Shown here piece by piece: positions 33,068-45,251 of a stretch of 64,000 nt of DNA; the first letter of the stretch is position 1; each line of letters starts with the position of its first letter. Location of the stretch: positions 158,120,811-158,184,810 of the forward strand of contig CM061068.1 of NCBI GenBank assembly GCA_030762895.1, read 5' to 3'. The DNA comes from Sophora flavescens. Taxonomy: Eukaryota; Streptophyta; Magnoliopsida; Fabales; Fabaceae. The notes below the pieces were generated by a model. It was given only the letters and a program-made list of their open reading frames with translations. It was not told where the DNA came from and ran no database searches. The translations under genes and the position numbers were made by a program.

Positions 33068-36000
33068 CTACGTCGTCAAGAATAAATTAGCTTCCCAATA
33101 TCCTGCAACAAGTAAAAAAAAGAACAAATGAATAATAGCACAACTTGTAACACCCCTTTTTAGTTAAGTACTGTTTGTTTAATTGTTTAAGCCTTAGGAC
33201 TTAGCTTAGAATTTGTGTTGAGGGCTAAGTGAGATTTCTAGGCTTAAAATCCCTTTTTTAGGCTTGTGTCTTGTGACTGCCTGAGTCACAAGCACGGCCG
33301 TGCTCAACAGAGAGCACGACCGTGCTCGTTCGAAGAGCACGTCTCGCTGACGCTAAGTTGAGCATGCCCGTGCTCAATAGAGAGCACAGCCATGCTCAAA
33401 GGCAAACCACACCTCGGGGGTGCTGACCGTGCTCTTCCAACGAGCACGGTCGTGCTCTCAAGGAGGAGCACAACCGTGCTCGGGCCTATGCCTTTAAAAG
33501 TAGAACAGTAACCGAGGGTTTTCTCATAAACCCTATTTTGTCACAAATAGAAACCCTATTACAGCTAAGAGTGTTCCTTCCCCTTTTTCCTCTAAACTCA
33601 GTACGTTCTAGGAGTTTTGGAAACCTTTGGGAAGTCCTTTTTCGTCTGTGCCAATCGGTGTAGGTAATGGTTTCTCCCTCTTTTGGTTTCCTTTATTTTA
33701 TTAAGAATTGGGAACTATTGGTTTGACCCTTTCTGTTTGACCAAGGCTTGGAAAGCTAACAGGGACGCGTTTGTGTATCGTTGGGTTGTCACTATCGGAT
33801 TCTTTGTACCAGGTATGGGGAGAAGGATAGTGTATACATTAGGCAAGGGGGTAGCGTAAGATGAGGGGTTCCCAAAGCCCCATTTTATGTTGTTAACTGT
33901 TATGAATGTTAAATGCTATATTTGAATATACCTAAACTGTTATCAATGCCTATAATTTGACTAATTAATTGGCATGCCTAGTTGTTAGACTTGTAAAGCT
34001 GTTCATGATGTGGTATGCCTTAATAATATGTTTTATACCATGAGTTTCGGTAGAATTGGTATGAATACCTATATTATGAATGTTGCTGTTATGATACTGA
34101 TGATGTTGATGACGTTGATTGGCTGAGTTATGTTGTTGTTATGTTGAAACAATTAATAAGATCCTAATTGAATTAATATGACTCTTAATTAACATAACGG
34201 TTAAGGGATTAATTCTCCAATGTTTCATAAAATATGAACTGTTAGTGAGAGGTGAGGTTTTACGCCAACTAGATTAGTCAAAGGACCCTATGATCTGATT
34301 TGAGAGTGTTAGGGAGTTTTGGCCCTAAGAACACATAACAAATTTGCCCAGAACAGTATGGCCATGCCCAGGAGTACGGCCGTGCTGAACAGGGAGCACG
34401 AGCGTGCTTCCAGTTTGAATATGGAATATGGTCGCGCATTGAGCACGGTTGTGCAGGACAGTGAGCACGACCGTGCTTCACTTAAGTGGCAGCACGACCG
34501 TGCTGGGGCAAGCACGACCGTGCTCCCCTTACTGGATAGAGCGTGAACTTAATGAAATAAAGGGGTGTCACCCCAAATGTCCCCAATAATGAAATAATAC
34601 ACTAATCGAACGAAGATAAGTTAGATAACTTAATTAAAGATTAATTAAAATTAACAAAGAGTAATTAGTTGGTTAAGTCGGTGCCCAATGTGTTACCGCA
34701 CGTTGATATGCTTTGGTGCTTTTTGGCCAAAGTGGCCTCGATGCTTTTTGGTCGAGGTTGTCACACCCCAAATATTACCGTAGAGTAACAGTGTAATTAA
34801 TTATATAATAAATAATTTAATTTTAATTACTAAGGAATTTATTATCCGAATAAAAATGTATAAACCCGGACAACAGTGTACAATATTAAATCGATCGATT
34901 TTATTAGCATCCTATTAATGTTGAATAATACATGCCATGCCTTAAGAGATAAAATAAAATACAAGCATTGGAAGGAAGTGTATGTGTGGTGTTAGAAACA
35001 AAAGGAAAATACAAGAGGAAAAGAGGGGAAAAAATAAGAAAAGGAATTGATGAATGCTTGAGTGACATGTGTCAACAAGTGGAGGAGAAATAAGAGTGGG
35101 GTTGATTTATAATTAAGAGAAGTCCAAGGATAAATCCCAAGAGGAGGAAGGACCCATTTACAAAACAAGGAAGAGTTTAAGGACTTATGTGCAAATGGTC
35201 CTCCACTATAAAAGCCTAAAACCAAGCTAAATCTCTCATTTCAATCATTCTCTCCTTCTCTCTAACCTCATGGCTCTCTCTCCCTTCTCTACACTCTCTC
35301 ATTTTCTCTCTAACACAACTAAGTCTTCACCTCCTCTCCACCACTCACTCCATTCGGCCACCACACAACCACCACCAACCACCACTTTTCATCATCAAAC
35401 CTTATATGAAAATGAACCTACTTACCTAGATTAACCACAATCTCTACTTGTAATCATCAACAAACATCTCCATCCCTCCTTTCTCCTCATGGCCGAACCA
35501 CCGTCTAATGCATGGAGGATCCTTTTTGTCATCTATACACCAAGAACACTTAATCTTCAAAGTTAAAGGTAAGAACTCAACATGCAAACTCATTTCCTTG
35601 TTGATATCCTTCATGCATGTTGATGAATCCACCTCTAACTTTTATATCTATAAAAAGGACTCATCTTGGAACTTAAAGGATCAAGCTTGAGGCTTTTCCA
35701 AGTTAGGAGTCATGAGGTTTTAGGATCTTCAAGAGGTAGGAGGAGATCCTTTCTAAACTCTTTGTTTGAGCCATTATTGTATGATTATGTGAATTGTTTG
35801 ATGTTGGTGCTTGCTGCCTTGGGTTGATATATATTTGCATGTATGAGTTTGAAAAATATGATCTTTGAAAATAGTATGTTTTAATATGAAAATGTGGGAT
35901 TAAAGTATATATAAAAGTAAGTCTTGGACAAAAATGAATCAATTTGGCTTGATGAACATCATGAACACATTCATAGTGTTCTTGGCATGTTCTTGGTAAA

Positions 36001-39000
36001 AGATTTTGAAAACTAGAGTTTGATCCTTTCAAACTCAAATTACCAAGTCCAAGAAGTTTGAGGAAAAACTAATTTTTAATTAAATAGAAAAAGCAATCTA
36101 AGTAACATGTGGATACATGCCAAGTGGCATATGCAATCCATCCTAAAGATAATCCTAACATTTAATTAGGATAATGTAATCCTAAATAAGATAAGAAAAT
36201 CTAAGTTGACTTATGGGGAAATGCCAAGTGGCATATGTAATCTACCCTAAAGATAACCCCCAATATTTGATTAGGATAATGTAATCCTAATGAGATAAGA
36301 AAATCCAAGTAACTTATAGTTGAATTCCAAATGACATGTGAAATTCATCCTAAAAGATAACTTAATAATTAATTAGATAATGTAATCCAAGAAGTATTGA
36401 TTTTATGCCAAGTGGCAAAGGCAATCTATCCTAAAGATAAACCAATATCTAATTAGATAAGAAAATCTAATTAGCCAATGCTTTTGTGCCAAGTGGCAAC
36501 TGTAATCCATGCAAATAAATCCTTAATATTTTAATTAAGATAAAGCAATCCTTAGTGACCTTAGTACACTTGCCATGTGTCATAAAAGATAAGATAATGG
36601 ATGAAATCCAACTGACCACATGCATGGATGTCATGGGACCAGTGACCTAATAATAAAAATGGCATCTTTGCTTTTGGAAGAAGCATGCCATGTGTCAATG
36701 ATCTTCTAAAAGAGAAGAGTTTGATGGTTTTGGGAAAACTACCTAGGAGATGTGAAAACCATGGTTGTAAAACCATGTGACTTATAGGAAAAGAGTAAGG
36801 TGGTTTTGATAATTAATTTAATTGAATGATAATAAATAATAAATAATTAAATAAATATTAATTAATTACATAATAATTTAATAATCAAGAAAAATAATTT
36901 AAGAATATTGTTTTGATCCACGAACATTAATGAATGGTCCTATATAATCAAACAAGTAGGCATAGTATATAGGTTAACCCTATGATGTAAGAATGAGTGT
37001 GAGATGACGATGTTGACCTTGCCTACATAAATGTAAGCTGAAAATACTAACGAGATGATTGTGCCATAACATATGGATGAAATAGAAGCCTGTGTGGCAT
37101 TAATAATAGTAAAAGCCTATATGGTATTGTGGAAAATGAAAGCCTAAGTGGCATTGTGAATAATAAAAGCCTGAGAGGCACTATGAATGGAAGCCTATGA
37201 GGCATTAATAATAAGGAAATCCTATATGGCATTGTGAATAATGAAAGCCCGAGTGTCATTGAGAATAATGAAAGCCTAAGTGGCGTTGAAAATAATGAAA
37301 GCCTGTGTGACAATACTAATACTGAAATGAGATGCCTGAGTGGCAATATTGATAATGGAAGCATGTGTGGCTATGGTAATGGAATTCTGATCGATAATAA
37401 AAATATAAACGTATATAAATAAAAATATAAATGTAAGACCAAAACTGATAACCAAAACTGATGTGGTTATGTTGTTACTGATATTTGGTTATATGAATGA
37501 TTATGTTGATGTTGGTCTTGCATACATACATACATACATATGCATAATCCGCTAGGGGTGCGATGGCCCAGTAATCTGCGAAGTGGCCATCTGAAATAGT
37601 GGTGTGCCAGGTCCCGCAACTGGGTTGCGATGCCGTAGTGATCTGCAAAGTGACCATCTGAAATAGTGGTGTGCTGTGTCCCCGCGAATCGGGTTGCGAT
37701 GCGGTGATAATCTTCTAGATTATGAGATTTTTATGTGCTTATTGGGTGGATTTTTACTCCTAATCGTGCTAATTGATTAAGTTTTGTCCTTAAGTTTAGG
37801 TAATTTAGTTTTTAATAATGTTTTGTGTATTTCAGTTTAATTTGATGATTTTAGAGTTAATCTAATAATGTTTTTTATTTATTTCATATTTGTAGGGAAA
37901 TAATAAAGATGAGATGAAAGTATTGAGAGATCAATTTTAATGATAAATGTTGACAGCCATATCAAAGAAGTCATTAAGCCCACATTGAGAGCTTGCTGGA
38001 CGTTTTTAAGGTGGTCTTTAAATTGTATTGAAGAGATTGTGGGGCAAATTGGCAGCCCATGTGATATCATGTTTGGACCTTTTGTAAGCCAACAATTATA
38101 TTATTGGTGTTGAAAAAGATAATTTGAAGAGCTACACACGTACAGGGAGAAGGCAAGGGAGAATTCAATCTAAAACCATGTGGGCCCATGTCAAATTGAA
38201 TGGAAGAAGAAAAGTAACGTAAGAATAAAGAGGAGGGGGCAGCAACGTATAGAATAAGAATAGGTGAAATGAAATAAAAAGAATTGGATATAAGAAGGGG
38301 CAGCGCTCGAAGTGACACAGAGAGAGGGGGGAGTCGCACAATAAGCGGAGGCAGTAGCGTGAAGAGAGCATTTCATCTTCATTTTCATTGAGTTTTTCTT
38401 TCACTCTTTATCTCTATTTTATTTTGTTTTTGGATTTAGCAATGTGTAGCTAAATTCATTTTTGTTAAGGTTTTGATGTAATCTTTTTTATGATGAAGTT
38501 TTATTTTACTCTCTGATTATTTTATGAACAATTGAAATTGTTGATGTGATGTTTAATGTGCTTGCTTACATTTGAATGCTTAGCTACCATTCTTGTGTTT
38601 TTGAGGGTTCAATTATATGCTAGGAATAGTGATTTTTGGACTTTGGCTCTTGTAATCATCACTGTTAATTTGGTTAATCTAGGAATAGATAACTGATTAA
38701 TGTGGGCATTTCACGAATTCCATAGAGCTATGATCATCATGCTTTGTTAATTAGACCTAAGGAATTAGGGTAATTAGTAAGGTTTGATAGAATTGATTCA
38801 CTAAGGAATTAGGCTTCAATTAATTAAGGGAATTTGTCCTTCAACATGCCAATTGAGATTAATATAATTAGAGTATCGGTTATTCATAGGATTCCTTGTC
38901 TATGAGGAATCCAGATTCATAATTGGATGAAACCAAATCCCTAGCGTTTTGATTTCTATTTTATCACGACAAAAAATCTAAAAATATTTTATTGCTCTTT

Positions 39001-41320
39001 TATTTATTTTGAGCTCTCTTCGTACCAAAATTAAGTTTAAATAGTTGTTTAACTTGTGAATTGGTAGTTGGTAACTAATCCCTATGGATGATATCCGGTT
39101 TTTACCGATTTTATTACTTGCAACGATCCGGTACACTTGTCGTGGTCATCATCATGCCGCATAGGAAGCGATGTCGCGAGTGCACTACGTAGTGGCCACT
39201 TGTGATGGTGTGTCAGAATCCGCCAGGGGTGCGATACCGCATGAATTGCGAAGTGGCTTGAATTCCAGATTATCCGTCAAGGGTGCGTCGCCGCACATGA
39301 ATTGCGTTGAATTTGGGGCCATCATGAATTGCACTTAGGTGCATGAGTCTTTTTAGAGTCGAGCATACATCAGATCAATGTCTAGGGAATTGATTGATCT
39401 GTCTGATTGATTGTATGATTATGATATTGTATTGAATGTTTATGTGAACCTTGTTTGTGTTTGACACCATGTGAGTGAGGACAAAGCACACCGAGGGATC
39501 TTCCCTACTGAGTGAATCAACAGAGATTCTCACCCCTACTATTTCTGTTATCTCTTTTCTCTTCTTTCCTCTCTTCCACTTCTCTTAGATACTCTGGATC
39601 AATGGACTTGGATATTACTACGTTAGTGGACATACACCTATGTATCGGTAGATGGACCTATAGCCTGGAATGTAGGCATGTGGTGTTTGTTGGAATGATA
39701 ACAGTTCGTGTATCCGACTATTCACCAATGGGACTCCCGATTGTAGAGCACACCGGATGGATGGTGATGGACCTCATGGAAAATTATATAGAAGAAGAAG
39801 ATAGTGAGGATGAAGAGGGTAATCCTAATGAAAATGAAGAGGAATATCCGGTGGAAGATGAAGAGGAAGATCCTAGAGAGAGTCAAGAGGAAGACCCTGG
39901 TGAAGAAGAAGAAGAGGATCCAGAAGAGGACGACTGGTAGTGTCCAAAGTGGGCACAGGTATACGATTAGACATTTTATTTTATTTAAGTCTGGATCGGT
40001 AGTTTGTAGTCCTTCTTGGGAAAGGATAAGTTGTGTAATAGAAATGTAGCATCCCAACATTGGATAAATGAATTTACTTTTGTACAGTTAACAAATTATT
40101 TTGGTACCTTGAAATAGATTAACTAGCTCACAGTTAAATATAAATGTTAGGGACCCTCACGCAAAAAATTTTCCCCCAGCGCGCCTTAACAATTTAATTG
40201 AATTTGTTTATTTAATAAGTAAAAAGGATTACGAGTCGGGGTGTTACAGAGGTGTTGATAAGTTGAACATTGGTGCTTTTTGGTCAAAGGGGCCTTAACT
40301 CTTAAGGGTTAGGGTGTTGATGATGTTGATGTTGGTGATAAGTCTTGGGTGCTTATTGGCCCAAGCAAAGGAGGTGGTTGCCCTTGTTTGTTGTTGTGCT
40401 CATGCATCACGCATTGGAGTTGTTAGTGGGGGAAGATCAACATAGGGGAGGTCGTCCTAGAGTACGACAATTTGGTCGTCCACGGGTGGTTCACCCAAGG
40501 TTTGGTGGACCGTGCGCTCCCGTGGTGGCGCATCCAAGGTATGGTGCGTCGGCTATCCAAGGGGTTCACTCATGGTTTGGTGGACTGCCGGCGTTGGTGC
40601 TTTTTGGTCAATGTGGTATATAACTCCGAAGTTGCCTTCCTGAGATAGTTTGGATCCACATGCATAATGGAGTAGCGGAGTAGTGTTTCACTGTATAGCA
40701 TGTGTTGGTTGAGATAGCATATTGATGTGATTATATCATGTTGATGATATATGTTGTATATTGTTATGCCATGCTACAATGTATGTTCATCTTGCTTACT
40801 ACTTTCGTGCCGATGTGTTTACATGTTTTCTTACTCCCAGTTTCCTCTTTTCTGTTTTGTCATGTATCCCTTTATGCAGAGCACGGTGAACAGCTAGCAG
40901 AGGAGTGACTATGAGGAGCCGCAACTCTGGCTAAGATGTTTAGTTGTTTAGTTTGTTTTATTTTTCAGTTTCAGTTGTATTCTGTGGATTTTATTCCGGA
41001 ACGGTTATACCAGGTCTATATGTGACATCGTGGTTGGGTTATGTTTATGTTTTATTTCTTTTAAAACTATGTTTCTTTCTGCGTTTAGATGTTACAATGC
41101 GGTACCTTTTATCCAGTTTTATTTTACGAAATAAATGCATGTTTTTATATTACCTCGTTTATTTAAATGTTTTATATTAATATGCGGGGTAGAGGGTGTC
41201 ACACAACTCACCATAGGAAATATTAACAATTTTAGTGAAAATTAGTTAATACTAAGTAGATACCTGCAGATTCATTGTCTTCATTGTTGACTGAACTTGG
41301 GGAACTCAAATGGTGAGGAG
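33068..41320 (-). CDS. Candidate last two exons of an unidentified host gene, intron split by LTRs
   Basis: Exon A (about 41320 down to 41264, minus) reads SQAPHHLSSPSSVNNEDNES and ends CTGCAG|GTATCT. Exon B (33102 down to 33068) follows a T-rich tract and TTGTTGCAG, reads GYWEANLFLTT and stops. With the 8-kb LTR nest and its CAACT duplication removed, the intron would be only about 98 bases with GT..AG ends. A one-base shift in exon B would extend it to a longer acidic end, so a small deletion is possible. Upstream coding sequence was displaced by the copia element at 41313. I cannot name the protein; the Ser/Asn/acidic content suits a transcription-factor tail, which is only a guess. Confidence 0.35.
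33285..33481. promoter_or_regulatory. GAGCACGRCCGTGCTC dyad array upstream of TATA
   Basis: Palindromes at 33291-33304 (AGCACGGCCGTGCT), 33312-33327 (GAGCACGACCGTGCTC), 33359-33376, 33382-33398, 33442-33457 and 33466-33481, with TTTAAAAG following at 33493. The core CACGRCCGTG is shared with the Athila/Tat arrays. Confidence 0.75.
34365..34530. repeat. Second GCACGRCCGTGC dyad array of the same LTR
   Basis: About six dyads (GTACGGCCGTGCTGAAC, GAGCACGAGCGTGCTTC, GAGCACGACCGTGCTTC, AGCACGACCGTGCT twice). It lies downstream of the promoter, in the transcribed part of the LTR. Open frames here (34278-34481, 34309-34515, 34319-34546) are products of the repeat. Confidence 0.7.
36085..36560. repeat. 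Tandem repeat with TGCCAAGTGGCA palindromes
   Basis: About five diverged units of roughly 85-100 bp. Each has TGCCAAGTGGCA, AATCYATCCTAAAGATAA and a TAATTAGATAA-type block. The palindrome is intact at about 36118, 36224, 36411 and 36488. It lies in the transcribed part of the LTR. Confidence 0.7.
37060..37370. repeat. ~30-bp tandem repeat in LTR
   Basis: About ten diverged copies of AAAGCCTNNGTGGCATTGTGAATAATG. The in-frame open stretches it creates on both strands (37047-37364, 37234-37422) are repeat products. Confidence 0.75.
37705..39154 (+). repeat. Solo LTR (Tat/Athila-like), innermost of the nest
   Basis: TGATAATCTTCTAG...GTGGTCATCATCA, 1450 bp. Flanks TGCGG (37700-37704) and TGCCG (39155-39159) match at 4 of 5 bases. 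The end (TTGCAACGATCCGGTACACTTGTCG) resembles Athila/Tat LTR ends. It interrupts the GGTTGCGATGCCG repeat block of the surrounding LTR, so it is the youngest of the three. Confidence 0.82.
39602..39940 (+). CDS. Acidic open frame inside an LTR
   Basis: 112 codons from ATG 39602. The first about 60 residues are mixed (SDYSPMGLPIVEHTGWMVMD). The rest is a tail of Glu, Asp and Pro in a repeating EEEDP pattern from a GAAGAGGAAGATCC-like repeat. In the same frame, upstream codons without an ATG encode a hydrophobic stretch (LLFLLSLFSSFLSS). I know of no matching family. Lying within a solo LTR, it may be a chance frame; if translated it would be a small, very acidic protein. Confidence 0.25.
   Translation: MDLDITTLVDIHLCIGRWTYSLECRHVVFVGMITVRVSDYSPMGLPIVEHTGWMVMDLMENYIEEEDSEDEEGNPNENEEEYPVEDEEEDPRESQEEDPGEEEEEDPEEDDW
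41204..41312. other. Host sequence between LTR nest and copia element
   Basis: Holds the CAACT duplication, the left part of the candidate short intron (41209-41263) and most of candidate exon A (from 41264). Confidence 0.4.
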
Positions 41321-42635
41321 CTTGAGAGGAGGGGAGGGGAGGGGAGGGGTTGGGGGGGGGGGAATTGAGTATTTAAAAACTTTTCTAGCAATTTAACCAA
41401 AAATAGAGTTTTCTAAAGAAAATTAGTTTTCACTCAATTTCAGATTTTTATCTTCCAGGATTCAGATTACTAAACAGGCAATGATGATAACAGTAAAGCA
41501 CAATCAATTATATGTAAACCTAACTGAAGATTATAACATAAATATTTAGTTTCATAAGCATTTAAACAACTTTAACAAAGAAAGCATGCATATGACAATT
41601 GTAAGAAGTTTAAGGGTAAGAAGAATGCACAAACCGATTTATCCTGGTTCAGCTACCTCCTCTGGTAAGCCTACTTCCAGTCTCACTCCTTTGTGGTTTT
41701 CTCAACTATAATTAGAAATTACACTATCCGATTACAATCAACACAAGGCTTCACTACCTTGCACAAAACTTTACCAAAAGCACACTAGTTTTTCTACCCA
41801 AGGATTCCTTCACAGTTTTTTGAACTTTTGTAAAGCGTGTACATAGATTATGTTTATTGTACATTTATGTATTAAACTGATTTATCAACTGTTGCACATG
41901 CGTACACAGATTACCATCTTTGTACATTTGTGTATCTCTTGCTTTATTCTTGAGTACATAGATTATCATCTTTGTGCATCTGTGTATATTAGAACACCAG
42001 CCCAGATCAGCCCAGAACTTCACACACAAACTGTGTACATCGATTACACATGGAAGCTCAAGTTCTGAAGCATCTGAATTGTTCTATACACAGGTGTATA
42101 GTTTTGTACATCTGTGTACTCTTCATATTTTTCAAGAGACAACTTCGATACACATGTGTAGAGCACGCGTGTACAGAATGGTTTTCACTTGTACTTTGAA
42201 AATTAACTGAACATACACATGTGTACAACACAGGTGTATAATTTCCCTTAATTTCTAATTTCAATTAACATATTTTGAAAATCTTTTTTCTTGAAAAACT
42301 CATTTAATTAAACTTTTGAAAACTTAGTTTTTCCTTAATTTTCCAAGAGCTTCACTAAGAGATTAAGCCTTCTATTCTTGTAATAGCATCTAAGAACTTA
42401 AGGTCTTCATTCAACTTGGTGTTGATGCTTTGTTCCGTATCATCTCCTTTGAGTCTTTGAGTCTCACGATCTTCTTTGATCTTTGACACTTCATCCTTTG
42501 ATCCTTTGACTTTCTCCTTCATGAGTAAACTTGCAAACAGTTGTACACTTCATTAGTGTATAATCAAATTGAAAACTCATGTAAAATTCACATTGTTTGT
42601 CATACATCAAAACCTCAAAAGGGCTTAGTCTTACA
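41313..42635 (-). repeat. 3' LTR of the copia element
   Basis: Sense start TGTAAGACTAAGCCC at 42635. The far end lacks the TGTTGGTAATGG block of the other LTR and carries a GGGGA run (41330-41348). It lacks about 490 bp, including the TATA box, present at 47767-48230 of the other LTR; the junction lies between CCTTC and CACAG. Confidence 0.8.
41830..42250. promoter_or_regulatory. TACACATGTGTA dyad array (3' LTR)
   Basis: Many imperfect palindromes on the theme GTACAC-A-GTGTAC: ATACACAGGTGTAT, GTACATCTGTGTAC, ATACACATGTGTA, GCACGCGTGTAC, and a close pair ATACACATGTGTACAACAC / CAGGTGTATAA. The same array occurs at 48225-48680. Confidence 0.75.
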
Positions 42636-42650
42636 AACTCCCCATTTTTT

Positions 42651-44136
42651 ATTATGACAAACCTTACCATACTTAACCTTAGAAATATAAATCAGAGCGC
42701 AGCTTTTACTAAGCATGGTTCTTGATTCACTTTGATCCCCCCTGTCTTATAGACATCCTTCAAAAGATCAAGTGTTATCATATCATTATCATAGAAAGTC
42801 ATTTTCATTTACTTAGAGATTCGAAGTTAGTTTATGTATTAGAGCCTATTCATTCATGTATCATAGCTTACAGCTTTTTCAATATTTCAATATCCCATGT
42901 ATGATATATCTCATGTATGGTACATCTCCCCCTTTGTCATTATCAAAACGAAATATGGAAGTTATAAACCAAACTAAAATTTATATTGCTTTATTAAAAT
43001 TCATCATTTCATAGCAAGAGCAATACATCAAAACATAACATGGGTAGTCAGATAATCCAAGCACAACCAAAAACAAGAGATTTTGATTTAAAAAGTATTT
43101 CTGGTCTTTGTACATCGATTATGTACACCAGTGTATTTAACCATTTTTGCTTAGTGTACACCTATGTATGAAAGTGTCAATCTGTGTACTCTGGGGGACA
43201 GAAGGTTGATGTTTCTATTTTTTCTCAGAATCGATTGACACATTCGATGTATTAAAGTTATTTTTAGAGTGTTTTGAGAAGTTCCAAATTATACATCTGT
43301 GTATAGATTTGTCAATCTGTGTATAGCATATCAGATACACGTTCGATAAATGTTCTGATATATACATCTATGTACATATATTGTGTACAGGAGTTCCTGT
43401 AACATTCTTGCACAATACATCTGTGTATGCAATCGATGTATATTGAGGCACAAAGGGCTTAACCTTCAGTTTTACTCAGAATCGATGTATAACATCGATT
43501 GTAGCCTCCTAAAAGTGTTTGTCTCGTTTTCAAAAGGAATGTACATTTGTGTACATATCCTGTGTACTGGTGTTCCAGTAATACTGTTGAGCAGTACACC
43601 TGTGCACTAAACCTGTGTACTGAGACAAAAACTTCTATAAACACAATGTACACCTATGTATGCCATCTGTGTACAGAAACTTCAACACTAAAAATATTCA
43701 ATACATCTGTGTACTGATGCTATGTACAGAACTAACAGATCATCCAATTCAATAAATGATTCAAAACAAACAACATATTTCACATATTAATTGACTCTAG
43801 TCATCTAGAAACACTTTTTAAGAACAATCAAACATTCAATAACATCAAATATCAATCAATTATGCCCATAGCCATTAATCTAGCTTTATTTTTCACTATG
43901 ATTTCATTCTCATCAAACTTGTTTATAAGAAAAATTCATTTGGTTCCAATGATTGATTCATGATTGATCAAATAACGTTAAACAAAATGATACACAATCA
44001 CAGATTAATATTGATAATTGGAAAAGATATTCAATCAATATTCTTTCTTTATTGTTACCCGTATTGTGTTTGGAGAAGCCTCTATAATGATACCAATTTG
44101 AGTTCTTGGCCTTCAAACACACATGCAACACAGAAT
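42651..44136 (-). other. Copia 3' internal region with a further dyad cluster
   Basis: No gene. 43100-43735 repeats the TACACNNGTGTA theme at least a dozen times (TACATCTGTGTAT, GTACACCTATGTATG, ACATCGATGTA). The region 43958-44136 is where a protease relic ends and noncoding tail begins. Confidence 0.65.
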
Positions 44137-45246
44137 TTATGTATGTTCTATAGGTACACAAATCTGGTTGGGTCCTTTGGTGTTAGTAGCAACATATGTT
44201 CCTTTTGGAACCCAAATTTGCTTAATGCCAACATGTATATCCTTTCTAAGTTTACAAGTAGCAGTTGTATGGCCTTTCTTTAAACAATAATAACATTTCA
44301 AAAATGGACTAGTTGAAGAGCTAGATGCAACAAAAAGTTTCTTGAAAGATTTTTCATGTTCCTTTGGCTTATATCCAATTCCAGCTTTATCATAAACACC
44401 ATTTTGCTGTCCTAATATTGCATTCAAGTTATCTCTACCCATAGTGAACTTAGATAGAGTTACATTCAGTTTTTCAACTTCCTTTGCTAGTGTAGTGTAT
44501 TTGGTGCAAGTTGAACTAGATGCAAGCAATTGTAAATTCTTATCTTCTAGTTCTTTAAGCTTTATTTGTAAATATGCATAATCACTACATTGTTTTGCAA
44601 TTATCTTTCTAGAAGATATAAGTTGTTTGCCAATTTTAACATACTCTTCATACAATTCATCAAAGGCATCTTGTAACTCATCATAGGTAGGAGAAGTGTC
44701 ATTTACCTCGTTTCACTATGACTTTGGTGACTTGCCATGAGACATAGATTGACTTCTTCATTTTCAAATTCACTAGTGGAATCCATATCATTCTCTTCCC
44801 AAGCTATGTATGCTCTTCTAGGCTTTCTTCCTCTCTTTTCTTTGTTGTCATTCTTCTCATACTTTTCTTTCTTTTGCAGCTTTGGACATTCATTCTTGTA
44901 GTGCCCAATCTTTCCACATTCAAAGCATTTGATTGTAGAGGAAGAGCTTTCACCTTTGGATGTATTCTTCTTTGTAGGAAAGTAAAATTTATTTTTGTTA
45001 CCTTTCCTTTTGATGAATCTTATGAATTTCCTTACAAGTAATCTCATGTCTTCTTCCTCGAATTCGTCATCTTCATCAAATTCCTCATCTTCATTTGAAG
45101 AGTCATCTTCTATATATTTTTCAGCTTTCAATGCAATGCTTCCTTTATTGTAGTCTCCAGCTTCACTTTGGACCAATCTATTCAACTCCATTTCATGTTC
45201 TTTTAACTTACCAAAGAGTGTTGCAATGGTCATTGTATCGAGGTTG
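44137..45246 (-). pseudogene. gag: Copia Gag, C-terminal part, with protease stub
   Basis: Two overlapping-frame pieces. 45246-44703 reads TMTIATLFGKLKEHEMELNR, an acidic stretch and the zinc knuckle CFECGKIGHYKNEC. 44703-44137 (one-base shift near 44710) reads EEYVKIGKQLISSRKIIAKQ and a second knuckle CYYCLKKGHTTATC, ending at GPNQICVPIEHT. In a third frame, 44161-43990 shows KNSNWYHYRGFSKHNTG, where the copia protease lead should read WY-x-DSG-x-S; the active-site Asp-Ser is replaced by Tyr-Arg. Gag coats element RNA; this copy is dead by stop, shifts and insertion. Confidence 0.85.
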
Positions 45247-45251
45247 CCATT

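Larger units (their letters stand above)
34759..40248 (+). repeat. Large Ty3-type solo LTR (~4 kb), nested
   Basis: TGTCACACCCCAAAT...CGGGGTGTTACA with exact duplications GAGGT (34754-34758 and 40249-40253). Without the inner solo LTR it is about 4.04 kb. A TATAAAAG box at 35207 and a CT-rich leader (35230-35350) show plus orientation. Three internal tandem arrays occur (36085-36560, 37060-37370, and 37550-37704 continued at 39155-39330). There is no primer site or polymerase. An open frame at 39602-39940 lies near the 3' end. Confidence 0.85.
33146..41203 (+). repeat. Ty3-type solo LTR (family B), split by a nested solo LTR
   Basis: TGTAACACCCCTTTT...GGGTGTCACA with exact duplications CAACT (33141-33145 and 41204-41208). 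It consists of 33146-34758 and 40249-41203, about 2.56 kb, interrupted by 34759-40248. No primer site, purine tract or gene is seen, so it is a solo LTR. It is related to the LTR starting at 50043. Dyad arrays lie upstream of TTTAAAAG (33493) and again at 34365-34530. Confidence 0.88.

Noticed and set aside
34759..40248. Complete retrotransposon rather than a solo LTR
   Set aside because: No primer site, purine tract or internal repeat of the ends was found; only one TG...CA pair with one target duplication.
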